Source of the DNA: Lysobacterales bacterium
GTDB taxonomy: Bacteria; Pseudomonadota; Gammaproteobacteria; Xanthomonadales; SZUA-5
Reading direction: 5' to 3'
DNA length: 64,000 bases
Assembly (NCBI GenBank): GCA_022844165.1
Contig: JALHMH010000001.1
Coordinates: forward strand, 248,001 to 312,000
Position 1 is the stretch's first letter. Each line of letters begins with the position of its first letter. The notes below the pieces were generated by a model. That model was not told the origin of the DNA. It worked only from the letters and a program-made list of their open reading frames with translations, and did no database searches. The translations under genes were made by a program, and so were the position numbers. Below, piece by piece: positions 26,401 through 35,865 of this stretch.

Positions 26401-27498
26401 GGACAAATCTGTCAGGACATTAGCGATGCGACGGTTGCTCGTCGCGGCGGCGGCGGCAAGTACCCACGGCGAATTTGCCGGTGAACCAATGGTTGCTGCG
26501 GTTGGTCCGGAGTTTCCGGCTGAAACGGAAATGGCGATGCCCGCACGCGCGGCGTTGGCCATGGCTCGAATTGGCGGCGATGCACCACCGGCCAGCCCGG
26601 GCCACGGATCGATCGCGCTGCCACCAATCGAATAGTTGATCACGTCAACCGCATCGATCACGGCTTGTTCCAGTGCCGCAACCGTCGCCGAGTTCGGGCA
26701 AGAGCCGCTGGCATTGTCGTTAACGCATGCCTTGTAACTAATCATGTTGGCGCGTGGCGCAACGCCGGAGAGATTCAGTGCCAGCGTCGCGGTTTGACCG
26801 GTAACCGAAGTGCTGCGAACGTTGCCAACCGCGGTGCCGGCCACATGGGTGCCATGCCCGTTGGCGTCGCTGCCATCGCGAGCGCCTTCGTCGGTGAAAT
26901 CATGGATTCCGATGAGCTTGTTGTTACAGCGTGCGGCGGCTGTGCTGTTGCACAACCCGTAACGCTGCGATCGCGGATTGCTGTGGCGGTATCCGGCGCT
27001 GTCGAGTTCGGCAAATGCGGGGTGCGCAGAACTGATACCACTGTCGATGATGCCGACGATCACGCCTTCACCGCGCGTACCGGTCGCATTCGGCACCCCT
27101 GCCCAGGCTTCGGCGGCGCCAATCCAAGCTGGCCCGGCATCGGTGTGCAAACGCTCGAATGCGTCAGGACTGACCCGTGCAACGCCAGGCGTCTGCGCCA
27201 TTCGTAGCGCCTCCTCGGCATTCAGGTCGATGGTAAATCCATTGAGCACATAGCGATAGCGATGTGTGGGCACCTGACGACCCTTCAGTTGCGCACTCGA
27301 CAACACGGCCTGCTGCTCAAGATCGATACGGGCCACATAGCGCTGCACGTCCACCGACTTGGTGTCGAGTTGTTTTGTTGCCGCAAACTGCGCCGCAGGC
27401 GGAGAGATCAGCTCCACGATGTAACGCTGGCGCGTTTCAGCCAGGGCCTCGGTCAAGCCGCACAGAAGGACGATTACGGTAACGATCGACAAACGCAT
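23500..27498 (-). CDS. Large secreted subtilisin-like (S8) protease with PA domain
   Basis: The protein has 1332 residues. Signal peptide 1-20; inhibitor-I9-like propeptide about 25-112; peptidase S8 with D152 (GIIDSGIS), H215 (NGHGTHVAGT), oxyanion N329 (SAGNSGP) and S559 (LSGTSMSSPHMAG). A PA (protease-associated) insert covers about 395-500. After the catalytic domain come a fibronectin-III-like segment and pre-peptidase-like beta domains (ADIDLFVGRDDNSDG; TRLVIEQRGSVGNASLY). Two related C-terminal modules follow, 1097-1200 and about 1212-1332. It is probably exported and autoprocessed. There is no sorting tail like the kelch protein's; it ends TGRKPCS. The role is likely extracellular protein degradation. 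Confidence 0.92.
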   Translation of the reverse strand: MRLSIVTVIVLLCGLTEALAETRQRYIVELISPPAAQFAATKQLDTKSVDVQRYVARIDLEQQAVLSSAQLKGRQVPTHRYRYVLNGFTIDLNAEEALRMAQTPGVARVSPDAFERLHTDAGPAWIGAAEAWAGVPNATGTRGEGVIVGIIDSGISSAHPAFAELDSAGYRHSNPRSQRYGLCNSTAAARCNNKLIGIHDFTDEGARDGSDANGHGTHVAGTAVGNVRSTSVTGQTATLALNLSGVAPRANMISYKACVNDNASGSCPNSATVAALEQAVIDAVDVINYSIGGSAIDPWPGLAGGASPPIRAMANAARAGIAISVSAGNSGPTAATIGSPANSPWVLAAAAATSNRRIANVLTDLSSNAVAPPAVRFIGAGLAGGIGPVRIVLGESQGSARCSQGDNLDSPPTGASSPWTGQVFNGEIVICDRGVQARVAKGFNVQRAGGGGMVLVNTVAEGDSIVSDDHFLPATHLGFRDGESLKAWVRASQGSARGRLAGVSSVLDDSFGDVLASFSSRGPDPNITGVLKPNISGPGVSIQAPAHNSSGERTLSGTSMSSPHMAGALALLRSRRQELLAGELYSALQLTAAQGSRTQDGVILATALDVGSGRARVDRALSAGLVMPVSLADFERENPRIGGDPSRLNLPNLYRDTCRTRCTFVRTFRAVRAGTYTVESMSAGVAISATPASFTLSAGQTQSVEFVVDVSAPTVLGKIAHGQVLIRASDPTIPESRLPVVMRSLAGNLPNNVNVNVDADRGRFDASFANLVAIDALSYRLHGPVEPRRERPNVVVDPTPNDPYDSNAGTVTFLIDLPSTGTIRADVVSSTAADIDLFVGRDDNSDGAAVAGEARCRSISSISVERCVLDEQPAGQYWVRIQNASGSAAGNEVVLEFAAIAYSDANRNGHAMAATRVDEGASLPVSIHYDVAGLALGQRAFAVLEMRAGRSSAETFARTPVTLLRTGAAAQTTRFLSNGVPYGFLIGAGSQHDRLAIDVPAGATRLVIEQRGSVGNASLYVARATSIVGPDLPTAPPLGDALIAVDSGDSNETITLDAPQLTQGRYYVVPRNTGATAVPVVVTARLAAAIAPSFAAEVYYNPARDGHGLLFTQAGNSVQLVWYTYDANQQPTWYLAFPDALSTGQSHVRTDLFRYHWLNNGADGQRVGEVVLVRQEERLMLNWEIDGRSGSEPMELLASSACVQNAGESFDPTGLWFEPARSGYGANYFTRPGIDFSVLYLYDGAGRPRWLLGQQNAFNAAPLTLNQFTGFCPSCAFTPVTQRPAGQWTRSFAIGGSTGRWTFQSNFQAPLSGEFTATDVAVSLLTGRKPCS

Positions 27499-27634
27499 AA
27501 TGCAGTTCTCAACGGACGCCAGTTGCGATTGTAAGGCCTTGGCAACGCTGCGGCGCGCAAGTCAGCTGAACGAACTTTGCTTGCAGTTGGCACGTGAGAT
27601 GATGTCGCTACCGTCGAAATTCAGGGGGGGAACA

Positions 27635-28435
27635 ATGACGCCAGTTCGGGTAGCTGTGAATGGTGCCGCAGGCCGTATGGGCGTCGAGTTACTGAAGGCG
27701 GTGCATCAGCAGCCTGACTGCCAGCTCGTCGCCGCGATCGTAAGAGCGGCATCGGGTTGGGTTGGCGAGCCACTGTCGGTAGCGCTTGGTCGTAGCGCAC
27801 CTGCGGTCGATTTCGGCGCCACGTTAGATCCCGATACGCACGTTGATGTGTTGATCGACTTTTCCACGCCGGAGGCTTTCGATACGGCGCTCGCGATCGC
27901 CGTAGAGCGGCGCATACCGTTTGTGTGCGGCACCACAGGGCTTGATCGCGCGCATATGCAAGCGCTACGTGAGTCGGCGAGCCGCGTGCCGGTTTTGTGG
28001 AGCGCCAACTTCTCGCTGAGTGTAGCGCTGCTGAAAAAAATGAGCGCGCAGGCGGCGGCTCAATTGGGCCCCGAGTTCGAAGCCGAGATTCTCGAGATCC
28101 ACCATCGGTTCAAGCGCGATGCGCCATCGGGAACCGCGCTTGCGTTGGGACGCGCTATTGCCGATGCCCGAGGGCAGCAGTTCGAAGATGTGGCGCGAAT
28201 GCCGAACCAGGTTGCAACGTCGACGCGCGCGCAACACCACATCGGTTTCGCCGTCATGCGAGCCGCCGATGTGGTAGGCGAGCACACCGTAGTTTTTGCC
28301 TCAACCGGCGAGCGCCTGGAACTCACGCATCGGGCCAATTCGCGCGCCATTTTCGCCAGTGGTGCAGTTCGTTGCGCGACTTGGCTGGCGCGACAAAAGC
28401 CGGGTTGGTACGAAGTGGGCGACGCGCTCAGCTGA
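27635..28435 (+). CDS. dapB: 4-hydroxy-tetrahydrodipicolinate reductase
   Basis: The protein has 266 residues from ATG 27635; a strong purine-rich site (AGGGGGGG) lies five bases upstream, and the open frame before it has no homology. The NAD(P)-binding motif is VAVNGAAGRMG. The catalytic and substrate region is EILEIHHRFKRDAPSGTA, with the catalytic histidine and lysine. It makes tetrahydrodipicolinate in the lysine and meso-diaminopimelate pathway, so it serves both protein and peptidoglycan synthesis. It stands alone, without carAB downstream. Confidence 0.96.
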   Translation: MTPVRVAVNGAAGRMGVELLKAVHQQPDCQLVAAIVRAASGWVGEPLSVALGRSAPAVDFGATLDPDTHVDVLIDFSTPEAFDTALAIAVERRIPFVCGTTGLDRAHMQALRESASRVPVLWSANFSLSVALLKKMSAQAAAQLGPEFEAEILEIHHRFKRDAPSGTALALGRAIADARGQQFEDVARMPNQVATSTRAQHHIGFAVMRAADVVGEHTVVFASTGERLELTHRANSRAIFASGAVRCATWLARQKPGWYEVGDALS

Positions 28436-28530
28436 GCCTTGTCGGCGCTTGTTGGACTGACGCGAGACCCATCGGCTGACCTCGGCTGCCGCATGAAGCC
28501 AACAACGCTCGACGGCCGTCGCCAGCCAAC

Positions 28531-29331
28531 TTAATGAGATTCCAGCAGGCGCCGCAGTTCGGCGGTCGAGCACCAATCCCGGTTGCAAACATATCGTGGT
28601 AACCACCAGCGGTCGCTGCCGGGCCCGACCGCGCCGGGTTCCGTCGATACCGCGCCGCGTAAGCCGATCTGCGGCCCGCGCGATGGCAGGTAATGTCGCC
28701 GCAAATAGTCACTGGCCTGGCCATAGGGATAGGCAAACGCCTGCGGACGTCGCCCGCTGATCCGTTCGATGTCATGGCTGGCGCGGTCGATTTGCAGCGC
28801 GCAACTTTGCGGGTCATCGATTCGCGCGAAGTTGCCGCGCTTGGGATCGGTAGGATCGACGTCTGGGTGATCGTGATCCAAGCCATGGCTTTCGATGGCG
28901 ATCATCTGCTCACGTGTGGCTTCGGACCACCAGTCATCAGATAACCAGCCGCGACCAAATAGCGAGAGCCGATCCATTTCTTCGCGCGCGCGGCGTGAGG
29001 CGATTGCGAAGCTGCTGGCGCACAAGGGTGTCCCGGTCTGCTCAATATGATCGCGCATCAGATTGGCGAAACTACGCTGCGGCCCGAGCCCTGGATAGTC
29101 GATATCTCGCCAATCCAGGACCGCGCCATCGTCGAAGGTGAGCACCACGGCATGAGTCAGGCTCGACCAATTGCGTAACCCATCGAACGCATCGAGCACA
29201 AACGACAACGGAACAACGGGTCGGGCGCAATCGGTCAGCAGGCGCAGGTCGGCCGCCAATGCCACATGGTCGTTGCGCGCATAGTCGTCACCGCTGAGAA
29301 TCTGAGAGTGGTAGGTCAGTATTGTAGGCAT
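28531..29331 (-). CDS. Polysaccharide deacetylase (NodB/CE4) family protein
   Basis: The protein has 266 residues without a signal peptide. NodB motif 1 is VLTFDDGAV with the catalytic and metal aspartates; motif 2 is ESHGLDHDHP, where the usual H-x3-x-H spacing is altered but histidines are present; FAYPYG is motif 3. The family removes N- or O-acetyl groups from polysaccharides. It lies upstream (in - orientation) of nothing obvious in cell-wall synthesis; its neighbours are an ABC-2 exporter. The substrate is unknown. Confidence 0.8.
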   Translation of the reverse strand: MPTILTYHSQILSGDDYARNDHVALAADLRLLTDCARPVVPLSFVLDAFDGLRNWSSLTHAVVLTFDDGAVLDWRDIDYPGLGPQRSFANLMRDHIEQTGTPLCASSFAIASRRAREEMDRLSLFGRGWLSDDWWSEATREQMIAIESHGLDHDHPDVDPTDPKRGNFARIDDPQSCALQIDRASHDIERISGRRPQAFAYPYGQASDYLRRHYLPSRGPQIGLRGAVSTEPGAVGPGSDRWWLPRYVCNRDWCSTAELRRLLESH

Positions 29332-29440
29332 CCGGCGATGCTAGCTCGCCAGAACGGGCGTTTCGTGATAACCAGTGAAATGGTCAACATTGGCTGTAGC
29401 GGCGCGAGGCCAAAGCCAGCGACGCGCGCGCCAGGGCCAT

Positions 29441-30211
29441 TCATTGCTTGAGTCGATAGCCTGTGCGGAAAATCCAGGAGACGATTGCCAGGCACAAGCA
29501 CAGGAAGCCCATGGTTGCGGCGAGGCTGATACCGACCGCAACATCGGCGTTGCCGTAGAACGACCAGCGAAAGCCGCTCACGAGATAGATAATCGGATTG
29601 AAGAGGGCTACGGTTTGCCACACGCCTGGGAGCATATCGATCGTGTAGAAAGCGCCGCCAAGGAAAGTCAGCGGTGTCACAACGAGCATAGGAATCACCG
29701 AGAGCTGCTCCCAGCTCTGCGCCCAGATGCCGATGATGAAACCGAACAGGCAGAAGCTCACCGCCGTAAGTGCGAGAAACCCGATCATCCACCCGGGATG
29801 GAGAATCTCGATTGGCACGAAGAGACGGGCAGTTGCCAGCGTCACGAATCCCAGAATCATGCTCTTGGTTGCCGCCGCGCCAACGTAGCCGCAGACGATC
29901 TCAATGGGCGACACCGGCGCCGATAACAACTCGTAGCTGGTGCCTGTCCAGCGCGGAAAATAAATGCCGAATGCGGCGTTGTTAATGCTCTCGGTCAACA
30001 CCGCGAGCATGATCAGCCCGGGGACGATGAAAGCACCGTAGCTCACGCCGTCGATTTCGCCCATCCGCCCCCCGATCGCTGCTCCAAAAACGACAAAATA
30101 GAGCGAGGTCGTGATCACGGGCGTCGCCAGACTTTGTCCAACAGTGCGAAAGAACCGCGCCAGTTCGAAGCGATATATGGCGGACATCGCGCGCCAGTTG
30201 ACTGAGATCAT
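29441..30211 (-). CDS. ABC-2 type transporter permease
   Basis: This 256-residue protein has six predicted membrane helices and the ABC-2 signature region ([24 protein letters not shown]). Its start overlaps the stop of the ATPase gene by four bases, the usual arrangement. It resembles the YadH-type export permeases; together with the ATPase it would form a half-transporter dimer in the inner membrane. The exported substrate cannot be told. Confidence 0.88.
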   Translation of the reverse strand: MISVNWRAMSAIYRFELARFFRTVGQSLATPVITTSLYFVVFGAAIGGRMGEIDGVSYGAFIVPGLIMLAVLTESINNAAFGIYFPRWTGTSYELLSAPVSPIEIVCGYVGAAATKSMILGFVTLATARLFVPIEILHPGWMIGFLALTAVSFCLFGFIIGIWAQSWEQLSVIPMLVVTPLTFLGGAFYTIDMLPGVWQTVALFNPIIYLVSGFRWSFYGNADVAVGISLAATMGFLCLCLAIVSWIFRTGYRLKQ

Positions 30212-31137
30212 GCGGCCTCCCGGCGAGTCAGGCTGACAAAGATGTCTTCAAGCGAGCTCTGCTCGGTCGACAAGTCGCGAATGCCGATTCCGAGCGAGTT
30301 GATACGATTCAGCAGTTCGGGAATTCGGTTGTTCCCGGCATTGATGTCGAAGACATATTCGAAGGCATTCCCCTGATCGATCAGATTGAGCGACCAGGCG
30401 GCGAGTTCGGTCGGCAACTCTGGCAGCGGTTGCTGCAAATGCAACGTCAGGCGTTTGCTGCCCAGCTTGCGCATCAGGGCGCTTTTGTCGTCGACCAGCA
30501 CCAGTTCGCCCTTGTTGATGACGCCGATTCGATCGGCCATCTCCTCCGCCTCCTCGATGTAGTGCGTCGTCAGAACGATGGTGACGCCGCGCTCGCGCAG
30601 GCCGCGCACCAGCGCCCACATGTCCCGACGCAATTCGACATCGACACCTGCGGTGGGTTCGTCCAGAAAAAGTAGGCGGGGTTCGTGGGCGAGCGCTTTG
30701 GCGATCATGACGCGCCGCTTCATGCCGCCGGACAAGGTCTGTATGCGATCGCTGCGTTTGTCCCACAGCGACAGTCCGCGCAGCAATTCTTCAATCAACC
30801 GCTGATTGGGTGGTTTGGCGAACAGTCCGCGCGTAAAGCGCATTGCCGCCATCGGTGTCTCGAACATCTCAGTTGCCAACTCTTGCGGCACCAGGCCGAT
30901 GAGCGCACGGGCCTGCCGATAGTCGCTTGCGTGATCGAAGCCGCCGACACGAACCGTTCCGCCGCTAGCGCGCAGCAGACCGCAAACCAACCCAATCAAA
31001 GTGGTCTTGCCGGCGCCATTTGGGCCAAGAAGCGCAAAGATCTCGCCCTCGCGGATCGACAGATGAATCGGTTTGAGAGCCTGCAGGCCGGACGCATAGG
31101 TCTTGCAAAGTCCATCGATCTCCAGGATGTTGCGCAT
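30208..31137 (-). CDS. ABC transporter ATP-binding protein (YadG-like)
   Basis: The protein has 309 residues from ATG 31137; a start 15 bases upstream (giving MVAAAM) is possible. Walker A is GPNGAGKTT, the signature is [15 protein letters not shown], Walker B is [12 protein letters not shown], and the switch histidine is in [12 protein letters not shown]-terminal extension of about 80 residues is typical of ABC-2 export ATPases. It pairs with the permease at 29441-30211. Confidence 0.9.
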   Translation of the reverse strand: MRNILEIDGLCKTYASGLQALKPIHLSIREGEIFALLGPNGAGKTTLIGLVCGLLRASGGTVRVGGFDHASDYRQARALIGLVPQELATEMFETPMAAMRFTRGLFAKPPNQRLIEELLRGLSLWDKRSDRIQTLSGGMKRRVMIAKALAHEPRLLFLDEPTAGVDVELRRDMWALVRGLRERGVTIVLTTHYIEEAEEMADRIGVINKGELVLVDDKSALMRKLGSKRLTLHLQQPLPELPTELAAWSLNLIDQGNAFEYVFDINAGNNRIPELLNRINSLGIGIRDLSTEQSSLEDIFVSLTRREAA

Positions 31138-31473
31138 TGCGGCTGCCACCATCGACTCGGGTGCGCATCATGGCGAATTTGTTGATTGCGGCAAACGGTC
31201 AGGACTGTCTGGCTCTGCGGTGGCCGATCAATATGACGGTAGCACCTGGGGTACAGTTGTGCGTCGCCAGGGGTGAACCGATATCAATCGCCCAGTTCGG
31301 GTGTAACACTCGGCAAGTCCCTGCATTTTCGGCGGACTGACAGCGTCTTGAAGCACAGTGCGTGATCCGAAGCGTCATAACCTGCGCGCATTCGATCGCT
31401 CGATCAGGCCGGCTGGCGCCTGAATGAGCTGGAATTGTGCGATCACATGGTCGCCAGGAGCCGTCCTCGGCCG
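31138..31473. other. Intergenic region upstream of the tRNA-tuf operon
   Basis: No gene or repeat is evident in these roughly 340 bases between the divergent ABC ATPase and the tRNA operon promoter. The short frames lack ribosome-binding sites and family features. It must hold the ABC operon promoter on the - strand, which I could not place with confidence. Confidence 0.4.
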
Positions 31474-31503
31474 TTGACAGGCAAGCCCTCCTGCACTGAG
31501 AAT
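31474..31503 (+). promoter_or_regulatory. Promoter of the tRNA-Tyr/Gly/Thr-tuf operon
   Basis: A perfect -35 TTGACA at 31474-31479 is followed after 18 bases by GAGAAT at 31498-31503 (4 of 6). A GC-rich discriminator (GCCGGGC) comes next and the first tRNA starts at 31519. GC-rich discriminators are typical of growth-rate-controlled stable-RNA promoters. Confidence 0.6.
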
Positions 31504-31518
31504 GCCGGGCTCCGTTGG

Positions 31519-31603
31519 GGAGGGATACCCAAGCGGCCAAAGGGGGCTGACTGTAAATCAGCTGTCATCGACTTCGGTGGTTCGAATCCACCTCCCTCCA
31601 CCA
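31519..31603 (+). tRNA. tRNA-Tyr(GTA)
   Basis: This is an 85-nt class II tRNA with a long variable arm. The acceptor GGAGGGA pairs with TCCCTCC, the anticodon loop CTGTAAA reads GTA, and CCA is encoded. It is the first gene of the operon. Confidence 0.95.
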
Positions 31604-31653
31604 GTCGTTGTGTAACCGGAGTGTGTACGCGATAGCTGAGCGATCTCCAAAAT

Positions 31654-31727
<74 letters not shown>

Positions 31728-31887
31728 GGCATCAGAACGTTGTACTGAGATTCACTTGCCGGCCACGGATGGTCGGCTCAGCCAAGCCAAATAATGGCTT
31801 GGGTTGGGTCAAACGAAGACGGCAAGTGCCGTTTCGGTAGAAGGATCGTAGAGCTCCGGAAAGGCTCTCGGTCTGGCAAAAATTGCT

Positions 31888-31963
31888 GCCCCCGTAGCTC
31901 AGTCGGTAGAGCACCTCCTTGGTAAGGAGGAGGTCGTTGGTTCGATTCCAATCGTGGGCACCA
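31888..31963 (+). tRNA. tRNA-Thr(GGT)
   Basis: This is a 76-nt cloverleaf with anticodon loop TTGGTAA reading GGT and encoded CCA. The acceptor GCCCCCG pairs with CGTGGGC except for one C-T mismatch at the fifth pair. The operon context (Tyr-Gly-Thr-tuf) is that of the classic tufB operon. Confidence 0.93.
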
Positions 31964-32010
31964 CTCATCAATCGTTATTCATCATCTACAAACGCTAACA
32001 GAGGTTTCGC

Positions 32011-33201
32011 ATGTCCAAGGGTAAATTCGAACGCACCAAGCCGCACGTGAACGTGGGGACGATTGGGCATGTGGATCACGGCAAGACGACGCTGACAGCG
32101 GCGCTGACGAAGATTGGCGCAGAGCGCTTCGGCGGCGAGTTCAAGGCCTACGATCAGATCGACAAGGCGCCGGAAGAAAAAGCGCGCGGCATCACGATTT
32201 CGACGGCGCATGTCGAGTACGAATCGCCGAATCGCCACTATGCGCACGTCGATTGCCCTGGCCACGCCGACTACGTGAAGAACATGATCACCGGAGCGGC
32301 GCAGATGGACGGTGCGATTCTGGTGTGTTCGGCCGCTGACGGCCCGATGCCGCAAACGCGCGAGCACATTCTGCTGTCGCGTCAGGTGGGCGTGCCGTAC
32401 ATCGTCGTGTACTTGAACAAGGCCGACATGGTCGACGACGCCGAGCTTCTTGAGCTGGTCGAGATGGAAGTTCGCGAGCTGTTGAGCAAGTACGATTTCC
32501 CGGGCGACGACACGCCGATCATCAAGGGTTCGGCACTCAAGGCACTGGAAGGCGACCAGAGCGAGATTGGTGTGCCGTCGATCATTAAGCTGGTCGAGGC
32601 GCTGGACACGTACATTCCGGAGCCGCAGCGTGACATTGACAAGCCGTTCCTGATGCCAGTGGAAGACGTGTTCTCGATCTCGGGTCGTGGCACGGTCGTT
32701 ACTGGTCGCGTTGAGCGCGGCATCGTCAAGGTGGGTGAGGAAATCGAGATTGTGGGATTGAAGGCCACGATCAAGACGATCGTGACGGGCGTTGAGATGT
32801 TCCGCAAGCTGCTGGATCAAGGTCAGGCGGGCGACAACGTGGGTTTGCTGCTGCGCGGCACGAAGCGCGACGACGTTGAGCGTGGTCAGGTGATCTGCAA
32901 GCCAGGTTCGATCACGCCGCACACCAAGTTCGAAGCAGAGGTGTACGTGCTGAGCAAGGACGAGGGTGGGCGTCACACGCCGTTCTTCAAGGGTTACCGT
33001 CCGCAGTTTTACTTCCGCACGACGGACGTGACGGGCAATTGCGAGTTGCCGGAAGGCGTCGAGATGGTGATGCCGGGCGACAACGTGAAGATGGTGGTGT
33101 CGCTGATCCAGCCGATCGCGATGGAAGACGGCTTACGCTTCGCGATTCGCGAAGGCGGCCGTACCGTCGGTGCCGGAGTCGTTGCCAAGGTGATCGAATA
33201 A
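32011..33201 (+). CDS. tuf: Translation elongation factor Tu
   Basis: The protein has 396 residues, the standard length. The P-loop GHVDHGKT lies at 19-26, DCPGHADY follows as the G3 region, and the NKAD-type G4 is LNKADMV. The beta-barrel domains II and III are complete, ending GVVAKVIE. It delivers aminoacyl-tRNA to the ribosome. Its position between tRNA-Thr and tRNA-Trp marks it as the tufB copy; a second tuf would be expected near rpsG/fusA outside the window. Confidence 0.98.
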   Translation: MSKGKFERTKPHVNVGTIGHVDHGKTTLTAALTKIGAERFGGEFKAYDQIDKAPEEKARGITISTAHVEYESPNRHYAHVDCPGHADYVKNMITGAAQMDGAILVCSAADGPMPQTREHILLSRQVGVPYIVVYLNKADMVDDAELLELVEMEVRELLSKYDFPGDDTPIIKGSALKALEGDQSEIGVPSIIKLVEALDTYIPEPQRDIDKPFLMPVEDVFSISGRGTVVTGRVERGIVKVGEEIEIVGLKATIKTIVTGVEMFRKLLDQGQAGDNVGLLLRGTKRDDVERGQVICKPGSITPHTKFEAEVYVLSKDEGGRHTPFFKGYRPQFYFRTTDVTGNCELPEGVEMVMPGDNVKMVVSLIQPIAMEDGLRFAIREGGRTVGAGVVAKVIE

Positions 33202-33213
33202 GCGAATAGCCAC

Positions 33214-33289
<76 letters not shown>

Positions 33290-33312
33290 TGTTTCGGTGA
33301 TTTGAAAAAGAG

Positions 33313-33338
33313 CACCAGGGTTGGCGACAACCCTGGTG
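33313..33338 (+). promoter_or_regulatory. Stem-loop with GCGA tetraloop ahead of secE
   Basis: A perfect 11-bp stem (CACCAGGGTTG with CAACCCTGGTG) is capped by a GCGA (GNRA) tetraloop. No T-run follows, so it is not an intrinsic terminator. It could be a processing site separating the tRNA-Trp precursor from the secE mRNA, or a stabiliser of the secE 5' end. Confidence 0.6.
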
Positions 33339-33355
33339 GTCGTGTAGCAGGCTCA

Positions 33356-33733
33356 ATGAACGACAAGACTGACATCAAGACAGGCGCGTCTGCGCTCGAC
33401 ATAGCCAAACTCGTATTGGGCGTGGTCATTGCAGTGGGCGCGGCCATCGCGTTTTACTGGTTCGAAGATCAGTGGCCCATGTATGCCCGCGTGCTGACGG
33501 TGCTCGTCGGTGTTGGCATAGGCGGGGCAGTTGCCGCCATCAGCGCGCCGGGCATTCAGTTCCGCAATTTTCTCAAAGACGCTCAGTTTGAGGTGCGTAA
33601 AGTTGTCTGGCCAACGCGCCAGGAAACCTGGCAAACCACGATGATCGTTGGTGTTGCGGTGCTGGTCATTGGCATCGTCATTTGGATGATCGACATGATC
33701 CTTGCCTGGATCGTGCGGCTGATGATGGGCTGA
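33356..33733 (+). CDS. secE: Preprotein translocase subunit SecE
   Basis: The protein has 125 residues from ATG 33356; the open frame upstream is inside tRNA-Trp and non-coding. Three membrane helices are visible, the gammaproteobacterial form. The conserved cytoplasmic segment [17 protein letters not shown] precedes the last helix. SecE clamps SecY in the protein-conducting channel. nusG starts four bases after its stop. Confidence 0.95.
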   Translation: MNDKTDIKTGASALDIAKLVLGVVIAVGAAIAFYWFEDQWPMYARVLTVLVGVGIGGAVAAISAPGIQFRNFLKDAQFEVRKVVWPTRQETWQTTMIVGVAVLVIGIVIWMIDMILAWIVRLMMG

Positions 33734-33737
33734 TGCC

Positions 33738-34298
33738 ATGAGCAAGCGCTGGTACGTAGTACATGCCTACTCGGGCTTCGAGAACACCGTGCGCAAGTCG
33801 CTCGATGATCGTATCGCTCGTTCGGGGTTACAGGATCGCTTCGGTCAGGTCCTGGTTCCAACCGAAGAAGTCATCGAAATGCGCCACGGACAGAAGCGCA
33901 AGTCGGAACGAAAATTCTTCCCAGGCTATGTGCTGGTGCAGATAGAAACCCATGTCGATGGGCGCAGTTTGCGCATCGACGATGAGTGCTGGCACTTGGT
34001 CAAAGAAACGCCAAAGGTGATGGGCTTTATCGGTGGCACGGCTGACAAGCCGCTGCCGATTGCTGATAAGGAAGCCGATGTCATCCTGCAGCGCGTGCAG
34101 GACGGTGTCGATAAGCCCAAGCCCAAAGTCTTGTTCGAGCCCGGCGAAATGGTGCGTGTCACCGAAGGGCCTTTCAACGACTTTAATGCAGTGGTTGAGG
34201 AAGTCAATTACGACAAGAATCGCCTCAAAGTGGCGGTCTTGATTTTCGGCCGATCCACACCGGTCGAATTGGAATTTGGTCAGGTAGAAAAAGCCTGA
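33738..34298 (+). CDS. nusG: Transcription termination/antitermination factor NusG
   Basis: The protein has 186 residues. The N-terminal NGN domain starts [20 protein letters not shown] and includes [11 protein letters not shown]; the C-terminal KOW domain is [18 protein letters not shown]. It binds RNA polymerase beta' and links it to Rho or the ribosome. The secE-nusG spacing of four bases indicates co-translation. Confidence 0.97.
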   Translation: MSKRWYVVHAYSGFENTVRKSLDDRIARSGLQDRFGQVLVPTEEVIEMRHGQKRKSERKFFPGYVLVQIETHVDGRSLRIDDECWHLVKETPKVMGFIGGTADKPLPIADKEADVILQRVQDGVDKPKPKVLFEPGEMVRVTEGPFNDFNAVVEEVNYDKNRLKVAVLIFGRSTPVELEFGQVEKA

Positions 34299-34419
34299 TC
34301 GCTAAAACGGTTCGCATTGCTGCCGAGTGCTGTACTTGTCACCTTGCAGGCCGAACGACAACCGATGGAGGAGTCCCGCAGCGTATGCGTGCAGACGTTT
34401 GAACTCCAGGAGAACTTAA

Positions 34420-34848
34420 ATGGCTAAAAAGGTCACCGGCTACATTAAGCTACAAGTTAAGGCTGGCGAGGCGAATCCGTCGCCGCCAGTGGGTCCCGCA
34501 CTCGGCCAACGTGGTGTCAACATCATGGAGTTCTGCAAGCAGTTCAACGCTGCCACGCAGAAGACTGAAAAAGGCACGCCATTGCCGGTGATCATCACCG
34601 TCTACAGCGACCGTTCGTTCACCTTTATCACCAAGACGCCACCGGCGACGATTCTGATCAAGAAGGCGATCGGTCTGGCGAAGGGCAGTTCGCGTCCGAA
34701 TACGGAAAAAGTTGGCAAAGTCACGCGTAAGCAGTTGGAAGACATCGCGACCACCAAGATGCCGGATTTGACGGCAGCCGACCTCGACGCCGCTGTGCGC
34801 ACCATCGCTGGAAGTGCCCGCAGCATGGGCTTGAATGTGGAGATCTGA
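34420..34848 (+). CDS. rplK: 50S ribosomal protein L11
   Basis: The protein has 142 residues. The N-terminal domain is [25 protein letters not shown] with the conserved proline-rich loop; the C-terminal 23S-rRNA-binding domain ends with [12 protein letters not shown] good ribosome-binding site (AGGAG) precedes the start. It forms the GTPase-associated centre with L10 and L12. rplA follows after four bases. Confidence 0.98.
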   Translation: MAKKVTGYIKLQVKAGEANPSPPVGPALGQRGVNIMEFCKQFNAATQKTEKGTPLPVIITVYSDRSFTFITKTPPATILIKKAIGLAKGSSRPNTEKVGKVTRKQLEDIATTKMPDLTAADLDAAVRTIAGSARSMGLNVEI

Positions 34849-34852
34849 TGCC

Positions 34853-35554
34853 ATGGCCAAAATGACCAAACGTGTAAAAGCGCTCCAGGGTGTTGTGACT
34901 CCGGGCAAGGCTTATGCGGTCGAGGAAGCGCTGTCGATCCTGAAGACGCACTCGAAAGTGAAGTTTGTTGAATCCGTCGACGTCGCAGTACGCCTGGGTA
35001 TCGATGCGAAGAAATCAGACCAGGGTGTCCGCGGCTCAACCTTGCTGCCCAACGGAACCGGCAAGACGGTTCGCGTCGCGGTGTTCTGTCCACCGGGTGA
35101 AAAGGCCGAGGCCGCCAAGGCCGCAGGTGCCGACGCAGTTGGCATGGACGATCTGGCCGAAAAAATGCAGGGCGGCGAGCTGAATTTTGGTCGCGTCATC
35201 GCAACTCCGGATGCGATGCGCGTCGTCGGGAAGCTCGGTCAGTTGCTTGGTCCGCGTGGCTTGATGCCCAATCCGAAAGACGGCTCGGTCACACCCGACG
35301 TTGTGACGGCGGTGAAAAACGCCAAAGCGGGTCAGGTCAAGTATCGCAACGACAAAGGCGGCATCGTGCATTGCACGATTGGCAAGGCCAACTTTGAGGT
35401 CGGCGCGCTGAAAGAGAATTTGAATGCTCTGCTGTCGGATCTGGTCAGGCTGAAGCCGGCTGCTTCCAAAGGACAGTATCTGACAAAGATCAGTCTGTCG
35501 ACGACGATGGGAATGGGTGTGATTGTCGATCCTTCGACGATCTCGACCAAGTAA
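34853..35554 (+). CDS. rplA: 50S ribosomal protein L1
   Basis: The protein has 233 residues from ATG 34853 ([11 protein letters not shown]); an in-frame codon 18 bases upstream lies inside rplK and is less likely. The signature region [16 protein letters not shown] is present. L1 binds the mobile stalk of 23S rRNA and, by family knowledge, represses translation of its own rplK-rplA mRNA. Confidence 0.98.
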   Translation: MAKMTKRVKALQGVVTPGKAYAVEEALSILKTHSKVKFVESVDVAVRLGIDAKKSDQGVRGSTLLPNGTGKTVRVAVFCPPGEKAEAAKAAGADAVGMDDLAEKMQGGELNFGRVIATPDAMRVVGKLGQLLGPRGLMPNPKDGSVTPDVVTAVKNAKAGQVKYRNDKGGIVHCTIGKANFEVGALKENLNALLSDLVRLKPAASKGQYLTKISLSTTMGMGVIVDPSTISTK

Positions 35555-35865
35555 AGCAATTGTGCGGTTTCGGGTAGCGAAAGTCGCAGCCCGAATCAGA
35601 CAAGAGGTTTTGAGGGCTCCCGCCATTGAATCGGCGAGAACGCCGTCAAAGACCGCGGGTGCAACGGATGGTCCGCGCATCGGAAGGTGCTACGACCTCT
35701 ACGCGCATAAATCCCGCGCAGATGGTGCAGCCCGCTCCGAGATGTTTGGAAACGGCGGTACCGAGTGAAGGAGCACGATGCTCCGGCGTTTGCGTTCGAT
35801 GCGAATCGAAGGCGAACGTTCCACGTAACACGCCGCTGCTTGCAGCGGCTCGCAAGAGGAATGCA
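35555..35865 (+). promoter_or_regulatory. rplJ leader (L10-type autoregulatory leader region)
   Basis: There is no gene in the 311 bases between rplA and rplJ. By position this is the leader where L10-L12 binds to repress rplJL translation. Near its end a stem GCCGCTG/CAGCGGC with a CTTG loop (35832-35849) sits just before the rplJ ribosome-binding site AAGAGGA. I did not fold the whole leader; the L10-binding kink-turn is presumed, not shown. Confidence 0.6.

Noticed and set aside
31975..32976. A 333-codon open frame opposite tuf
   Set aside because: Complement of the conserved EF-Tu gene; histidine/arginine-rich product without family features.
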